A stretch of DNA of 64,000 bases from Parus major (taxonomy: Eukaryota > Chordata > Aves > Passeriformes > Paridae). The translations under genes and the position numbers were made by a program. Below the pieces are notes generated by a model. That model made no database searches and was not told the DNA's origin. It saw nothing but the letters and a program-made list of their open reading frames with translations. The first letter of the stretch is position 1. Each line of letters starts with the position of its first letter. The stretch is taken from the NCBI RefSeq assembly GCF_001522545.3, contig NC_031769.1, positions 11,450,861 to 11,514,860 on the forward strand, in the 5' to 3' direction. This document shows, one piece after another, positions 25,230 to 37,900 of this stretch.

Positions 25230-28200
25230 GTGACATCAGTTTCTAATATGATATCATGATAACACCTAAAATAATTTATAAAAAATAGCAATCCCTCTCT
25301 TCTCAGTAAGAGGCCTCCGTAAGAGTGCAGTTTATGTTGATCACCTTAGAGTAGGAATCCCTGTCCTTATTGTCCCTAGGTGCCTCTTCTTTAATTACAT
25401 TTTTAACCCAGCAATTTCACATTTGTGTATTGTGGTGCAGGTTGAGATCAACCTCCAAGACCTTTTCAAGCCTGCTGAGCACCCAGCAATGGACAAAGTC
25501 TCAGTGGAATACACAGAGCTCTGCTAAATATTTCTTCTCTTTCCTGCAGGATGGCCTGCTTGGTATGAAATGTAACAGGCTGAAGGCCACGAGACCACTT
25601 TGCCACTTTAGAATATAATTAGTTTATCATCACTCAGCAAAGCCAGCTGCTTCCATACAAACCACTGCCACCCCCACACACCCCCAGACACCCCAATTTG
25701 CCCAGGAGGACCAAACTGTGCCAACATTACTGAAATCATTGTCAGGCACTAGAAGCTCACACCCTGTGTGTCATCCAAGGCTTGTCTCTCCATCAGTATA
25801 ATAAATACCTCATGGGAAGTGCTCTGGTGCTCAGAAGGCATGACAAATCCTGAGTCACTCACACCACTTCTTTTAGTACACGAGTATTTGGGTATTGCCT
25901 TTTCCCCTGAAGGTCTCCCTTCTGAGCATAGCTTGAGTCAAACTATTTTGACTTACAAGACGTGAGACCAGCTTTGCTGTTAATATGCTTCCTCAAAATG
26001 TGACCACCATTCTTGGGGTCTTACTTGTGCTAGTTTTTGTTCATGCAATGAAATAATATTTCATCTTCTTTTCTATATTTCAATATACTGAAATGTATTG
26101 AACAACCCCATGTGGTTAAGGGAAACCATACTCTTACCAACTATGTTTAGAATTTTAAAAAGGGGAAATTTATTTCAGTGCAATAGAACTGCTGCTCAGA
26201 GATTTATAATGTGGTCTGATGGACAGCCACACACAAACCATGCCATTATCTTCCCAGCTAAGCCAGGCATTTGGGCTTTTCACAGCAGAACAGCAATGGT
26301 AATAGATTGCAGGTGTACCAGGCAGCGAGCAGCACTGGGATATCTCACTCCTTCATCCTGCCTCAAACAGCACCACCTCAGCAGGAAGATGCATTGGGCT
26401 GGTCTCTTTGGCAGGTACTAAACTCATGACATGTTTGGAAAACAACAAACTCAGAACTTCCTGGAAGATCTCATTTTTGCTACTATTTCTTCTATGACTT
26501 ATGAAGGTTGCAACTTTTCCTTTCTCAAAAGGAGTCTACTTTATTTAGAAAGATGCAAATAAAAGTTTAGATTTGTAAAATGCAGATGTAGGGAAGTCTT
26601 GGGCATCTGAGAGAAGGGAAAAGGAAAGGGAAAGGGAGAAGTATAGGGAGTTTTTGACAAGGATTGACACAGTGGGGTGAGAGAAAATTGTAATGGAAAT
26701 CAGCTTTCACTTATGTAAATTGTGTAAGGTCCACTTGATTCTTCACCTTTATAGGTGCTTCTTTATGGAATAAAAGAACCAATGCTTTAGTTTGTTTAAG
26801 AAACATAACTGACTTCATTTAGGGACTAACATCTCACTTGAAATAAAAATTTAAATTGTAATCAAATATGCCATTCAGTGTAAAGAAATGATAAATAAAC
26901 TTTGTTTAATCTTAAGAAGCCTTCTTTTACCTTAAAAATATCCAAATAATATTGGATTTTGACATTAAAAATTAAAATCTTGCCTTAGAAAATTAAAGAA
27001 ATAAGTTGAGTTAAGCAATTTACTTCTGAAGAAGAGTGGATGAAGAGTAAGGGTTCTTTCTGACTCTCATTTGGCCAATCTGGTGGCTGTATCTGATTGC
27101 TGTTGAAGAAAACAGTTTGTGATGAGTTAGTTCCAAGGCTGGAAGAACAGCTTTTCTCACAAAAATATATTTCCTGAATTTGATTAAAATTTTCAATTGT
27201 ATTTTTGGTGAATGAATTAACATAGAAAAAGATCTCACAAATCTATTTAGTCTTCTAGCAAGGTGTGAACTGCCTGTGCTATCTGTGCTCCTCTGGGGAT
27301 TCTTTTGAATCCTCACCAGTTCAGAGCCCTGAGTGAGATTCTTCTCCAGTCCCTGGCAGTGCACACAGGTCAGAACCATTTCACTTTTTTGTCAGAGAGG
27401 GATACCTCTCTGATAAAGGTGTCTTGTCAGTTTGTAACAGCTTTGTGTCCAGCATTATTGGGACCAGCGAAGTGTTATGGTCGTGTGACAGTGAAATACA
27501 AATTGACCTGGACTAGAGAATGGTTTCTGGATTAAGTAAAATGGCTGGGAGGAAGTTTGCAAACAAGAATGAGATAGAAATCAAAAGGTGTGGTAAGATG
27601 AGCACTTTGCTAGGTCCTGATGAATTCCTGCTAAAACCAACAGGGATTTTGCTTACTAATTTGATGGAATTTGAAGAGATCTTAAAGAACTGAAGGGTCA
27701 CAAAAGTAAAAGCAAAGAAAGGGAATGAAGGCATGTTAATATTTGATGCTGACAGGTAAATTTGATGAAGATGAAACAACATGGGCAGAAGCACTTGGAA
27801 AGGAGACTTACATGCTGTGGTTTTGTGAGAAAAACATGAATATAGGGTATTTTATCTAGGACAAAATGAGAATATGAGTGCATCACTTAGGGAAGGTGTA
27901 GTTAGTAAATTGTTACCACATAGCAGAGAATGAACAGAGAGAAAGGAAGATTCTGGAAAACTTAACATTTGTACATTTGTGTGTTATAGCTTATTCCATT
28001 TATATTTTAGCAAGTTGGAACTGGAGATAGAATGGTCACTCATTTGCAGTGCCTTCATCTGCATATGGGATAAAGCTGTATTACAAACTCTAGCTTTATG
28101 TGGTTGGGCTGTTTAAGTGTTTCCAAGAACACAGAAGGCATGTGCACTCCTGCAGTCACCACCAATCCTTGCAGCTTGGCAGGGAGAACTCTCCATTCCT

Positions 28201-28302
28201 GGGAGACATTCCTAGCTATGTCTCTGGGTGCAGGTCCCTGCAGGAGATGTGAATGTGCAAGCTGATTTGCTTTCTCTGCTTCTGGCAGATGAAACATGCA
28301 GT
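25230..28302. other. AT-rich non-coding DNA
   Basis: No exon or mobile element is recognised. A purine-rich patch with four GGG runs lies at 26616-26648. A minus-strand open frame of 119 codons (27020-27379) has no domain that I recognise. Confidence 0.55.
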
Positions 28303-28345
28303 TTAACTCTGGTTCTCCCTGACTCCCAGGGAGAACCAGAGTTAA
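28303..28345. repeat. Perfect 19-bp inverted repeat with 5-nt loop
   Basis: The left arm 28303-28321 (TTAACTCTGGTTCTCCCTG) is the exact reverse complement of the right arm 28327-28345, around the loop ACTCC. Just downstream, 28341-28367 contains a second, imperfect pairing between GTTAAGG-type and CCTTAAC-type strings. No terminator role is implied in this genome. It may be a fold-back duplication or a small-RNA hairpin. Confidence 0.9.
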
Positions 28346-31300
28346 GGTTTAAGGTTGAACCCTTAACCACATGACTCGAAGCAAAAAGTTGTATGTAAGA
28401 TAAACAGATGGCAAAATTCTATCTCCTGATTGAACAGCAGCTCCCCTGCTCAGCTGGTTCAGTGTCCCTCACCAGCATGGCCAGTCATGACTACACAGGC
28501 CAGGGATCCAGTCTGAGTTTCATCTGCCAGGCAAATCCTCTGGTCTGCAGACCAACTCCAATTCCAAAAACTTCCCATTCCTTGGAGTTATACTTTAGGT
28601 ACAAATGTCCACGACTTTTTCTCTAGGTTTCATAACTATTAAGCCACGGGTTGAGTAGACTATGAAAATGTTGTTCAGAGCTCTTTTAGGGAATAGTGCC
28701 ACAGGTGCTCTTGTTCCTAGTTATCAGCCTTTGCAAACCCAATCAAGGCCACTAATAAACATTGATTACATGTTATACAAGACAGTAGTTTTGTATGTTT
28801 GATGGCGCTCTGGATTTTGGTTGTGCTTGCAGCCTCCACTAGAGACTACAAAACATCTAACCCAGTAAGAGATGATGAGAGATTAATTGACATACACAGT
28901 TGTATTAACTGTGCATCATGATAGAAAAGCTGTTTCTGGGATTCCCCCTGGATGTGTGTTTAATGTTTACATGCCAATGTAGAAAACTGGCAGAATTCAA
29001 AGGCTTCCAGTCCTCAATGCCCTGTGAGTTTTTACACCGCCAATGCTGAAGTCCGATGACGTGAATGTCAGGATTTCATCAGTCAAAGTTGCTATCAACA
29101 AACATCAAATTTTCTGGTCTTAAATTAAAAAGTTGTAATGTATATTTAATGAAAGATTTACTCAGTGCTTGTTACATTTATCTCAGTTGTTGTTGTGCAA
29201 GACATTACAGAAAAAAAATCTGTCAAAAGACTTCAAAATCAGAGAGAAAATTAGTACCCAAGTTATTTAATTGATAAATTTCCAAATTCTATTTTATAAT
29301 AGGCTTAGGGAATTGTCCTGATTTACTGAATTTAAATAAAGATTGAGCACTTCTTGGAATCTTTGATAATACTGCCAGTAAGAGAACTTCACTGCTATAG
29401 CTGCAAAAACCAAATACCCACTGTAGAAATGTGGATGTCAAGAGTAAAGGAACTGAAAAAAATGTTGTGACTAACTGCCTGCATTAGATTAATAGCTCAA
29501 ATGTTTTAAGATAAAAAGGACAAGTTGTTAAAAATATACAGTTGGTGTAACTTTTATAACTGTAGGTATACTTCTGTAATCCACAACTTGCATTACTGCA
29601 TTCCCATATCCTGTATCTGTCACTCTCTCTTTTTCTGGTTATATAAAGAAATAAGCTGTGTTACTGACAATTTTCTTTATGTTCAATAAAAGCTTGAAAT
29701 CAGAAACTCAATTTGAAACAAGATGTTTTAATTACTGATAACAAAGATGCAGATCACTCTGGTGGGAAAATATTAGATACATTTATTGTTCTCCTGAAGT
29801 AAAAAATGTGTTTCACAGAAACACCAGAAATTCTTGATTAATCACCTTCCTCAAATATTCAAAAACTGAAAAAAACCCCACTTTTTCTTGAGTAAGGACT
29901 CAAGAAACATTCCTAAGGAAACAAAGATGTACTCTTAACACTGCTAAATCTGTTATAGTTAATATGTAAGGCCTTAGATTAATTAAGTTGATCTCTGTTT
30001 TCCCTCATCTTTCATTGATTCCACCTGGACTGGTCAGAACGAGTTGTCCATGCTTGTGTGCAGTTTAGCTACAGCCTGTAAAGAATATCATATGCCTGTG
30101 TCACTGCAGATGTTACAAGACAGAGAGAAAAAGACACAGTAAACTAAAGAATAAAGGGCTATTTTTTCCTTCAGTAATTCTTATTCAGAACAACAAATTA
30201 GCATGACTTTAATACCAAGTCAGATGTAAGGAGCAGACAAACCATGGCTTCAGCAAGGGAGTACTTACAGAGATTTGACTGTGTCAGCATCCCCGTGAAC
30301 TTTTTACTGCCTGCTGGTGACAGTGGGGGTAGTAAATCAGTAGCAGATCTGGAAACTGAATCCAGTATCCATCCCTCATGTTATACATAAGATGATCAGA
30401 GCTTTGGGGATGCTTTCATTTTCAGACCACATCAAAATTATCCCCACTACTTTCTTACGCAGGACAAACTCTTCCTTGGGTGTCTGTGAATGGTCACTTC
30501 TAGTGTGTCTGGTCCAGATTAGAGGCATTCTTTGGAAGTGAATCTCCTGATCATCACTTCATGAGACTCATTCATCTGCAATGAGTGCATGAACAGGCTT
30601 TCTTCCAGATCATGTGCTCCAGAGGGCACCCAGTGAACTGCAAACACCAATGGGTATTGAATTCAGAGGACCAGACTCACGGTAAAATTCAGAAGACCAC
30701 AGACTGGACACCTAATTCTCAGGACCAGCTTCTACATTCTGTAGAATCTCCTATTTCCCTGCACTAGTTGCAGATGGAACAGACTTTATATCATGTCCCC
30801 GTGCACCAGCAGCTGACAGAGAAGGGGTGCATGGAAGAATTAGAAGATATGATCCGGGGATTATTTTCCAAACCTTCTGATCTCAGCTGTATGACCGAAT
30901 GTCACTATCCTGAAAAAGGGGTGACTAATGAGGTCAAGAAATTCTTCTTTTCCCTGGCACTTTTACAGTGTCCATAATGTTGGACAAGACAGAAGACAAT
31001 GATAAGGTTTGCTAAAGGGTGCCTGTAGACTTGATTTAACAAAGCATCAGAATTTTGGTGGTCCATTTTCATGTAAAAATTCACTGCTTTTAATAGACCA
31101 AGCTAAACATCATGTTATAAATACTAGAAAATGCATACTATTTTTTTTGTATGATAAAACAGTAATTTTGTGCACTTTAACTGAAAATCTCATGTTAAAA
31201 TCATTCTCATTAAACCTGTATCAAAATCAGAGACAGAACTGATAGTGTGTAAATAATTTCAGAATATGCCTGTATAGTATTTTGCTTTAAATTCAATAAA

Positions 31301-33853
31301 CAAGACTGCTGCTGTGTGTGTGTTATTAAGTTAAATGTTAAGTTTTATTAATTAAGAACAGCAATAGCCATCATTATTAACACTGACAGATAAATATGTA
31401 TTTCTTTTTCTTATAGTTTTACTTGGTGGGATAGCATGATGGCTTGACATACTAAGAAAAGTTCCCTCATGCTTTCTTTTGAACAAAAAATTAGAACCTC
31501 TTAAAAAACTCTGCTCAAGGTTAGACATACCACAGGAGACAAATGAGAGGTTTGTGCAAAAGAGAAAATATAAAAAAATGTAAAAATATCTGTTTTGGAA
31601 TGATTTTGTAAGACAAATTAGATCTCTAAGTATGTGATAAAGGATTTTCTTGGCAGCACAGATTTACTAGGAGGGAGAGGGCACAAGGTGAATTAACATC
31701 ATTGTCAAAACAGGCTGCTATGCCAGGGTTAGGGAGATGTTGCTCTACTGACATAATTCTCTTTTAAATGACTTGGTGATATCCAAATCTTTTAGGTTTA
31801 GTGCAAACAGCTTCCTTTGGACTGTGCTTCTGCTGCAGGTGTGGAAGCAAGAAAGCCTGAGGCTGCACTATTTACTGTGGATCCAGCAGTGTAGCCTTGG
31901 ACCAGCAACTCACAGCAAAACCCTCATTGATTTGAGCTTGCTGCTGTTAAAGCTTGCTGATTTGCTTGAGACTTTGAATAAACAATAGGTATTTTATAAA
32001 AGCCAGGTTTGATCTATTTTTCCAATTTTTTTAGAGTTATAAATTAATATACTCAAAGTATTCTTTTTTTTTTTACAGAGAAATGAGGGCAATCACAAGG
32101 GCTGTCAAGTATTATTCATTTTGAATCTTACACTCAGCCTCATTCCAATGCCACTGGAAGCAAAAGGTTTCTCAGATGATTTCAATATTATGGGCCCATA
32201 CTAGACTGGGAGATTGGGAGATATTGAGTGCCATTCATTGCATTGAAATTAAAAGCACAACCAGCTTTTCACAAGCTGTTAGACTGAACTGATTTAAAGT
32301 TTGAGCTGAAGATTTTGGAATTAATTTAAAATTGAATCTAACCTCTCATATTATTAGTCTTCATATTTATGGAATTGATTTAGAATCTCTATTTAGAATT
32401 AAATGACTTCTTACTCTATCAAACTGCCATTTTTACATGCCATAATAACATTTGCCCTATCCCAGGAAACTTTTGAACTAAGGGCAAGGAATCTGTGAGA
32501 AAAGATAGCATCATATGAGATACATGCTGTGGGAAACTGAGAAAGAGGCAGTAGAAAAATAATATAAAATATAGTCAGAAAACTGTCAAAGAAAATAAAA
32601 TAATAATAAAGTCAAGCTTATTTTAGAACTTCCTGTTAAAACGTATCATAAAAGTTTTGGAGCCATGGACACACCACACACACACATGCAAATATGTACA
32701 TACATAAAGACTTTTGGAGACATGGATTATTTTTTAAAAATATAGGTAACTTCCTTCACTGAACATGCAGATATTTCTTCCTAATGCTATCTCATATCTA
32801 TAGATTCATTCATTTCATATAATGACTCGTATTTTCAAGTAATAAACATTTTGTGATTTTTTTTTGCTAGAAACTTACTAAAGGTGCCTGATTTGGGGGA
32901 AGTGACTTGCATATACTCACTAAAAATATAGCAGCTTCCCAGTGCTGCTCCACTCAATTATACACATTATGCCCACTTGATACATCAGCTGAGCTTCTGC
33001 TTCATTCTTCTAAGGTAGTAGGTAGGAGTGAGGAATTAGTAAAGTTTCCCTTTGTGCCACCTGGAAAGAACTGTGGAGAGAACAATTGTCAACTGCAGAG
33101 AAGAACTGAGAGAGATGGGGACAAAGATATTATTGTTTTCAAAGTGAGCAGGAACAAATTAAGGAGAAGATTTGGAAAAAAAAAATACTATTTTTCTCTT
33201 GACAGCATTTAGGATTTGTACGTTTAAAACTCAAACACTGTAAAACACAAGTAGAGTCATTGTTAGACAGTAAATTTGGCAATTAACGTACTGAAGATAT
33301 CCTGAAGTAGAAGTTGTAAAATCCTGCCCCCATTACCTCACAGACTTCTTTCTTTGAAATTCCTTCATTCCCAGACTTATGTGGACAGTGGCCATTTTTA
33401 GCTATGATGTTATTAATCTGGCTGCATTATTGTTAAAAATATACACATACAGAAATCAGTAGGAATTTAGATCTGTAGAGTTGTGCAATCAGAAATTTTT
33501 ATAGCAAAATTGTCCTCTGGATTGGAAAATAATGCTGAAATTGGCCTACTAGGAAAATAAATTTTAATGAAGTACTGATCTAGAAAGACATTTGAAAAAA
33601 ATTTCAAATTCTTAGTCTTCCTAAATTGTCTCTTTTAGTATATTGTTAATATACAAGATTCTTCCTCAAAATTTCTATAAAACAAAAATAAAAACAACAA
33701 CCAAATAAAATCAAAGTGGTACTTTGGGGCACAAAGTAGGATTCAAATGTGAAACATCTGTCTGTCAGCTGCTGCCACACCACCGTGCTTTGCTCCAGCA
33801 GACTGCTGTCAGTGAAAACATACTTTGACTTATTGCTTGCACCTCTTGCATTG
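28346..33853. other. AT-rich non-coding DNA
   Basis: No exon or transposon is recognised. The longest plus-strand frame is 32907-33212 (101 codons, basic C-terminal part), with no recognisable domain or splice context. A short CA run occurs near 32678-32688. Confidence 0.55.
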
Positions 33854-34480
33854 TGTTATTAATTTTACTCCCCATCACATTATGTGAATGGTTCGTTCCC
33901 CTCTCCCCTTTGTTTTTGTTATTAGTTTAACCCAAGTTGTACCCTCCTACCCCAGCTGTCAATCCACCCTTTTACCTGCCTCTTGTTCCTGAATGTTCCC
34001 TGTTCCTCCCCTCTGGGCGCTGTCTGTCACTCAGCTACTCCTCCCAGCTTCTAGAAAGTTCAGGGAAGGTGGTCGAGTGATAGGGCAGAGACAGAGAAGG
34101 TTCCTCCCTGAACCTTCCTCATGGGTTCTTTCCAATGTCCCTCTGATCCCCTCACACTTCCCCTTTGTTTCCCATTGGTTTTAGATCTGTCCCCTCCCCT
34201 GCTTCCTCCCCCAGATTTAAGTTGCTGTCATCCCTGCTTTGGGGGCTCTCCTGGAGCAGCACCCCTGAGGTCAGAGGTCCATGTGAGGACTCAATAAACC
34301 TTGGACTTTGGCCGTCAGGAGAGCCTGACTCCTGCCTCCTCCATTGTCGCTGCAGTCTCTTCTGCCAAGCTGCTCCTCTGATGCCCAAGGTTCAGAGGGG
34401 TGTCCCCCCACAAGCTGACGGTGTCAAGCGAGCCTGGGTAGGTGGAGTGGTAACTCCAGAAAGGACAACACAACACATGC
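33854..34480 (+). mobile_element. LTR of an avian endogenous retrovirus, probably solo
   Basis: A pyrimidine-rich, GC-elevated segment of about 600 bp has LTR layout: a TGTTATT start, a long C/T-rich U3 part, a TATA-like TTTAAG near 34216 and a poly(A) signal AATAAA at 34293-34298. A U5-like part with CTTTGGCCGTCAGGAG and CTCCATTGTCGCTGCAG follows. These phrases resemble R-U5 regions of songbird endogenous retroviruses as I remember them. No gag, pol or env lies beside it. The frame open at 34165-34542 runs through LTR sequence and is not a gene. The right boundary is unclear (34400-34500), and no target-site duplication was identified. Confidence 0.65.
34293..34298 (+). promoter_or_regulatory. 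Polyadenylation signal AATAAA within LTR
   Basis: A canonical hexamer placed between the TATA-like motif and the U5-like region, as expected near the U3/R-R/U5 junction of an LTR. Confidence 0.6.
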
Positions 34481-34559
34481 CAAGGCTAGCGCACCTTGAA
34501 CCCTTTTTTTGGGTTTTTTTGGGGTTTGGGCCCCTCACTTAAGGACAGATCTGTCCAGA

Positions 34560-34992
34560 GGACAGCAGAGGGGGTGAAGGGTCTGGAAGACAGATGCTGT
34601 GAGGAGCAGCTAAGGGAGCTGAGGTTGCTCAGCGTGGAGAAGAGGAGGCTCAGGTGAGAGCTTATGGCTCCCTACAAGTCCCTGAAAGGAGGGGATGTTA
34701 GGTGGGCTCAGCCACTTCTCCCAGGCAGCCAGGGATAGAACAAGGGGAAGTGGCCTCAAACTGTGCCAGGAGAGCTTCAGGTTGGATAATAGGAAAAGAA
34801 TCTCCACTGCAAGAATGCATAGGCATTGAATGGGCTTCCAAGGAAAGTGGTGGAGTCGCCATCCCTGGAAGCGATCAAAAAACAAGTGGATGTGGGGTTT
34901 TACAATATGGCTTAGTGGACATGGTGGTGTTCAATCAAAGGTGGAACTTGATGATCTTGGACAAGTTTTGCAACCACATTGGTGCTGTGATA
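34560..34992 (+). mobile_element. CR1 LINE fragment, 3' end, plus strand
   Basis: Ordered CR1 landmarks are visible: GAAGGGTCTGGA, then GTGAGGAGCAGCTAAGGGAG, GAGAAGAGGAGGCTCAGG, CTGAAAGGAGG, CTTCTCCCAGGCAGCCAGGG, GTGGTGGAGTCGCCATCCCT and ACTTGATGATCTTGGA. It ends in ATTGGTGCTGTGATA, a mutated form of the usual ATTCTATG-type terminus. Only the last part of the element is present. Many substitutions relative to the consensus indicate an old copy. It lies 3' to the LTR with about 80 bp of G/T-rich linker between. Confidence 0.92.
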
Positions 34993-37900
34993 ACCAGTCC
35001 TTTGGCTACTGCAGGCAGGGACTCTTTCAAATCCCCCACACAATCCTGAGCATCCCTGTCCAATCCAAAAAAGATAAAAAGAGTGAGGGAGAAGATTCAT
35101 TCTCATACGAATGACAGGATAATACAATTTTCTGAAAGAGATCAAGAGATTCATTCAAGCATAGTGCAGTTTTACTGTGAATGCTCCCTTTAATTAAATA
35201 TGCTGTTCCTTAAGTTTGCTTCACTTGGGCTCCAAATCATGTTGAGATCAACGGGCTCTTCTGTGACATACAGAAAAAAAAAACAGTAGGAATTCTTTTG
35301 TGAGACTTCTCCTGGGTTTCTTTCCTCAGCTCAGTCTGGCCTTCAAGATAGCTCTGATAAATTTTTTAATAAAATGGAAAATTCATAGAATTTATTAGTT
35401 TTTTTTAAACAGAAACAAAAAGCCAAACAAAATAAACTCAGTGTGAAGCAGGTAAAGAAAACTCTTTTGCCATTTTCTTTTGAGTGCTCTTCTTTTTCCT
35501 GACAATAAGAAGAATGTAATACAAGCATTGCTATTCTCATAAAAAGTGTTATATTTTGCATTAACAGTACATTGCTTTGAAACATCCTTTCCCTGTCCAG
35601 CTTGTATCTTGTGTTTGGAGCTGATCTTGGCTCAGGGACCAAAATGCAGAAAGCAAAGCCACCAGCCTTCTTCCCTAGTTCATTGTCCAATACAAGGGTG
35701 TCTCCAGGCTATGAAGCAAAATCCTGAGTTTCTCCAGCATCTGAAGGTCATAGCTGATTTTTATAATCCTTGGAATTGATGATAATCCTGTTATCTAACC
35801 TAGCCCAGTGAATTCCAATCCAAAGTATGTTCCTGAAAGAGTGTGAACGTTCAAGATAACCTTTGTGGTAACAAGTTCCAGGCTTTAATGTGCAAGGGTT
35901 TCCCCCACAAATTAGATTAATAGATTACTATGCTTATGATTCCATAAATATTTATACCCTCAAGCAAACTGAATAATATAGTGACTTCACAAAATAACAG
36001 CTCTTCATGTGTCTGCATGGAATCTAGTCAAGACTTTTCCCTTTCTGCAATTTTTTTCCTTTCTTAAGGGGCTATTAAAAACTCCTAAATATTCAAGTCA
36101 TTCCCACAAACTATTGAGCTGCTAAAAGATATGTTGACTTTTTAAAAGCTGTCAGTTATGCCTGGCACCTGATCCATTTTAGCTCTTTTACTGCACTTGT
36201 AGCATTGTTCTCCCTGGATTGTGATTCTGAGGGAGACCATGATTCAAAGCATTTAACTGAAGTTGAATGGAATCATTCACATGACCAAAGTGACTCATCT
36301 GCATATGTTTTTGCAAGCTTAATCCTCAAAACCAGATGCCAGTAGTTTACCAGTTATACACAATAGTTAACTAGCTCCTAGCAGAATGTAAAACAACACT
36401 AGGAAAAAATCTATTAAATTTTATTAACAGGCAAACAGTACTAAACAAACTCTTAAAAGGATTTTTTTAAAAGAAGAAAAAACAACAATACATTATCCTT
36501 TAAATATTCTGGTATCTAAAAGGTTGCCTACTAGACCAGATCCAATGAAATTAACTGGGTAGATTAGCTCAGTTCACTGCTTTTAATTAAATACATCCTG
36601 AGCTATGCTCTCAATGAATTAGCAAAAACATTTACAGTTTCTCTTTTACACACTTGCTAAAGTAGCAATTGAAGCAACTGTGTTCTGACTAAATACTGTG
36701 GGGGAATGGTACATAAGGAGGCAGGTGTAGGTGTTCCAAACCAATAGAATTAATCCCAAGGGACAGGGAGAGATGATCCAGGTGTATTTTAACTTAGAAG
36801 TACCGTATTTCAAAAGCATGTAATCCACAGTGTAATCCCAAATCCTTCTTAAGGAAAGGCTTTGCTGCAAAAATATTATCCTGACCTTTCTCTTACTGTT
36901 GCTATGGAAAGACATGTTTCCTGGCTTCTGGCAAAGGACCAGTAATTGTATTTAAATGGGGTGTTGAACAACCATAGTGTGTGCAGTGTGCTATTATTTC
37001 CTTGTGGGAGGTTTATTATAGGCTTCTGGTATATAATCTAAATTAGATGTCTGAGGAAAAATAATGCTTTTAAGTTTGGAAATTGTATTCTGTCTTTTAA
37101 ATTCCCTGATTTCTCTGATAGTCTTTTGAAGTTCTTCTGAAGCTGTAAATGTTATCTATATTCCTTAATCAAACCATCCTTTCAACCAGCTGCAGCAGAA
37201 AATCTTTCTTTTATGTTTATGGGAACTTGGATGCAATTATTTTACAGTGATGAACTTGCTATAAACAACCCTATCATTTTTAGACTTTCAAATTTCATTA
37301 TCTTAAGCACAAATCAACATTGACACTGCTCTAGTCTGGCTCTGATATGCTGTTTAACATTAACATGGGTGGGTGATCTTTTATTCAATTTCATTGTATT
37401 AGTGAGTAAATTTAGCAAAGTGAGTTAGCCCAGGTTGGTGAATTAAATTTTTCAAGCTATTCATGTTACTTAAATCTTAACAGATTAGTTGACACAGAAA
37501 AAAGGAAACAACCATATTACCCTTGTCTACAACAGGTGACTGGAAATGAGTAATTTTAGACTAAAGTCCTGGTAACCAGGTGATTATTGGTATCATGTAC
37601 GTTAACTTTCTCTTATGTGTGTTTTATAAAAATTAATATTCCGTATTTGATTATATTTAGCATTTCATTCCCCTCTTATTAAAAATATAGTTTTGTTTAT
37701 GTAATTATGTAAGTACGTAACTATTCAAGGGGCTAAACCTTAAAGTCAAGGTGTACTTGACTTAAAAACAAAAGTCAGCTGGGCAAATAAAATAGTTCTA
37801 GCATTGGCTTCTCACTGAAATCTGATTATCTTGATTTTGGTTTGAGATGTGGGATAGTTCCAGACAGTGCTGTTTCTCTAGAATCTCCTACCTTCTGCTC

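Noticed and set aside
25106..25291. Peptide with poly-Ile on the minus strand
   Set aside because: It is a direct translation of the AAT/TCA microsatellite.
26616..26648. Four GGG runs as a G-quadruplex
   Set aside because: Two of the three loops are 9 nt long, so a stable quadruplex is doubtful.
27020..27379. 119-codon minus-strand frame
   Set aside because: No family resemblance, codon bias or flanking splice context.
34165..34542. 125-codon open frame, the longest in the window
   Set aside because: It lies inside the LTR-like element and continues into the G/T-rich linker. The peptide is Pro/Ser-rich with no domain, so it is a by-product of GC-rich repeat sequence.
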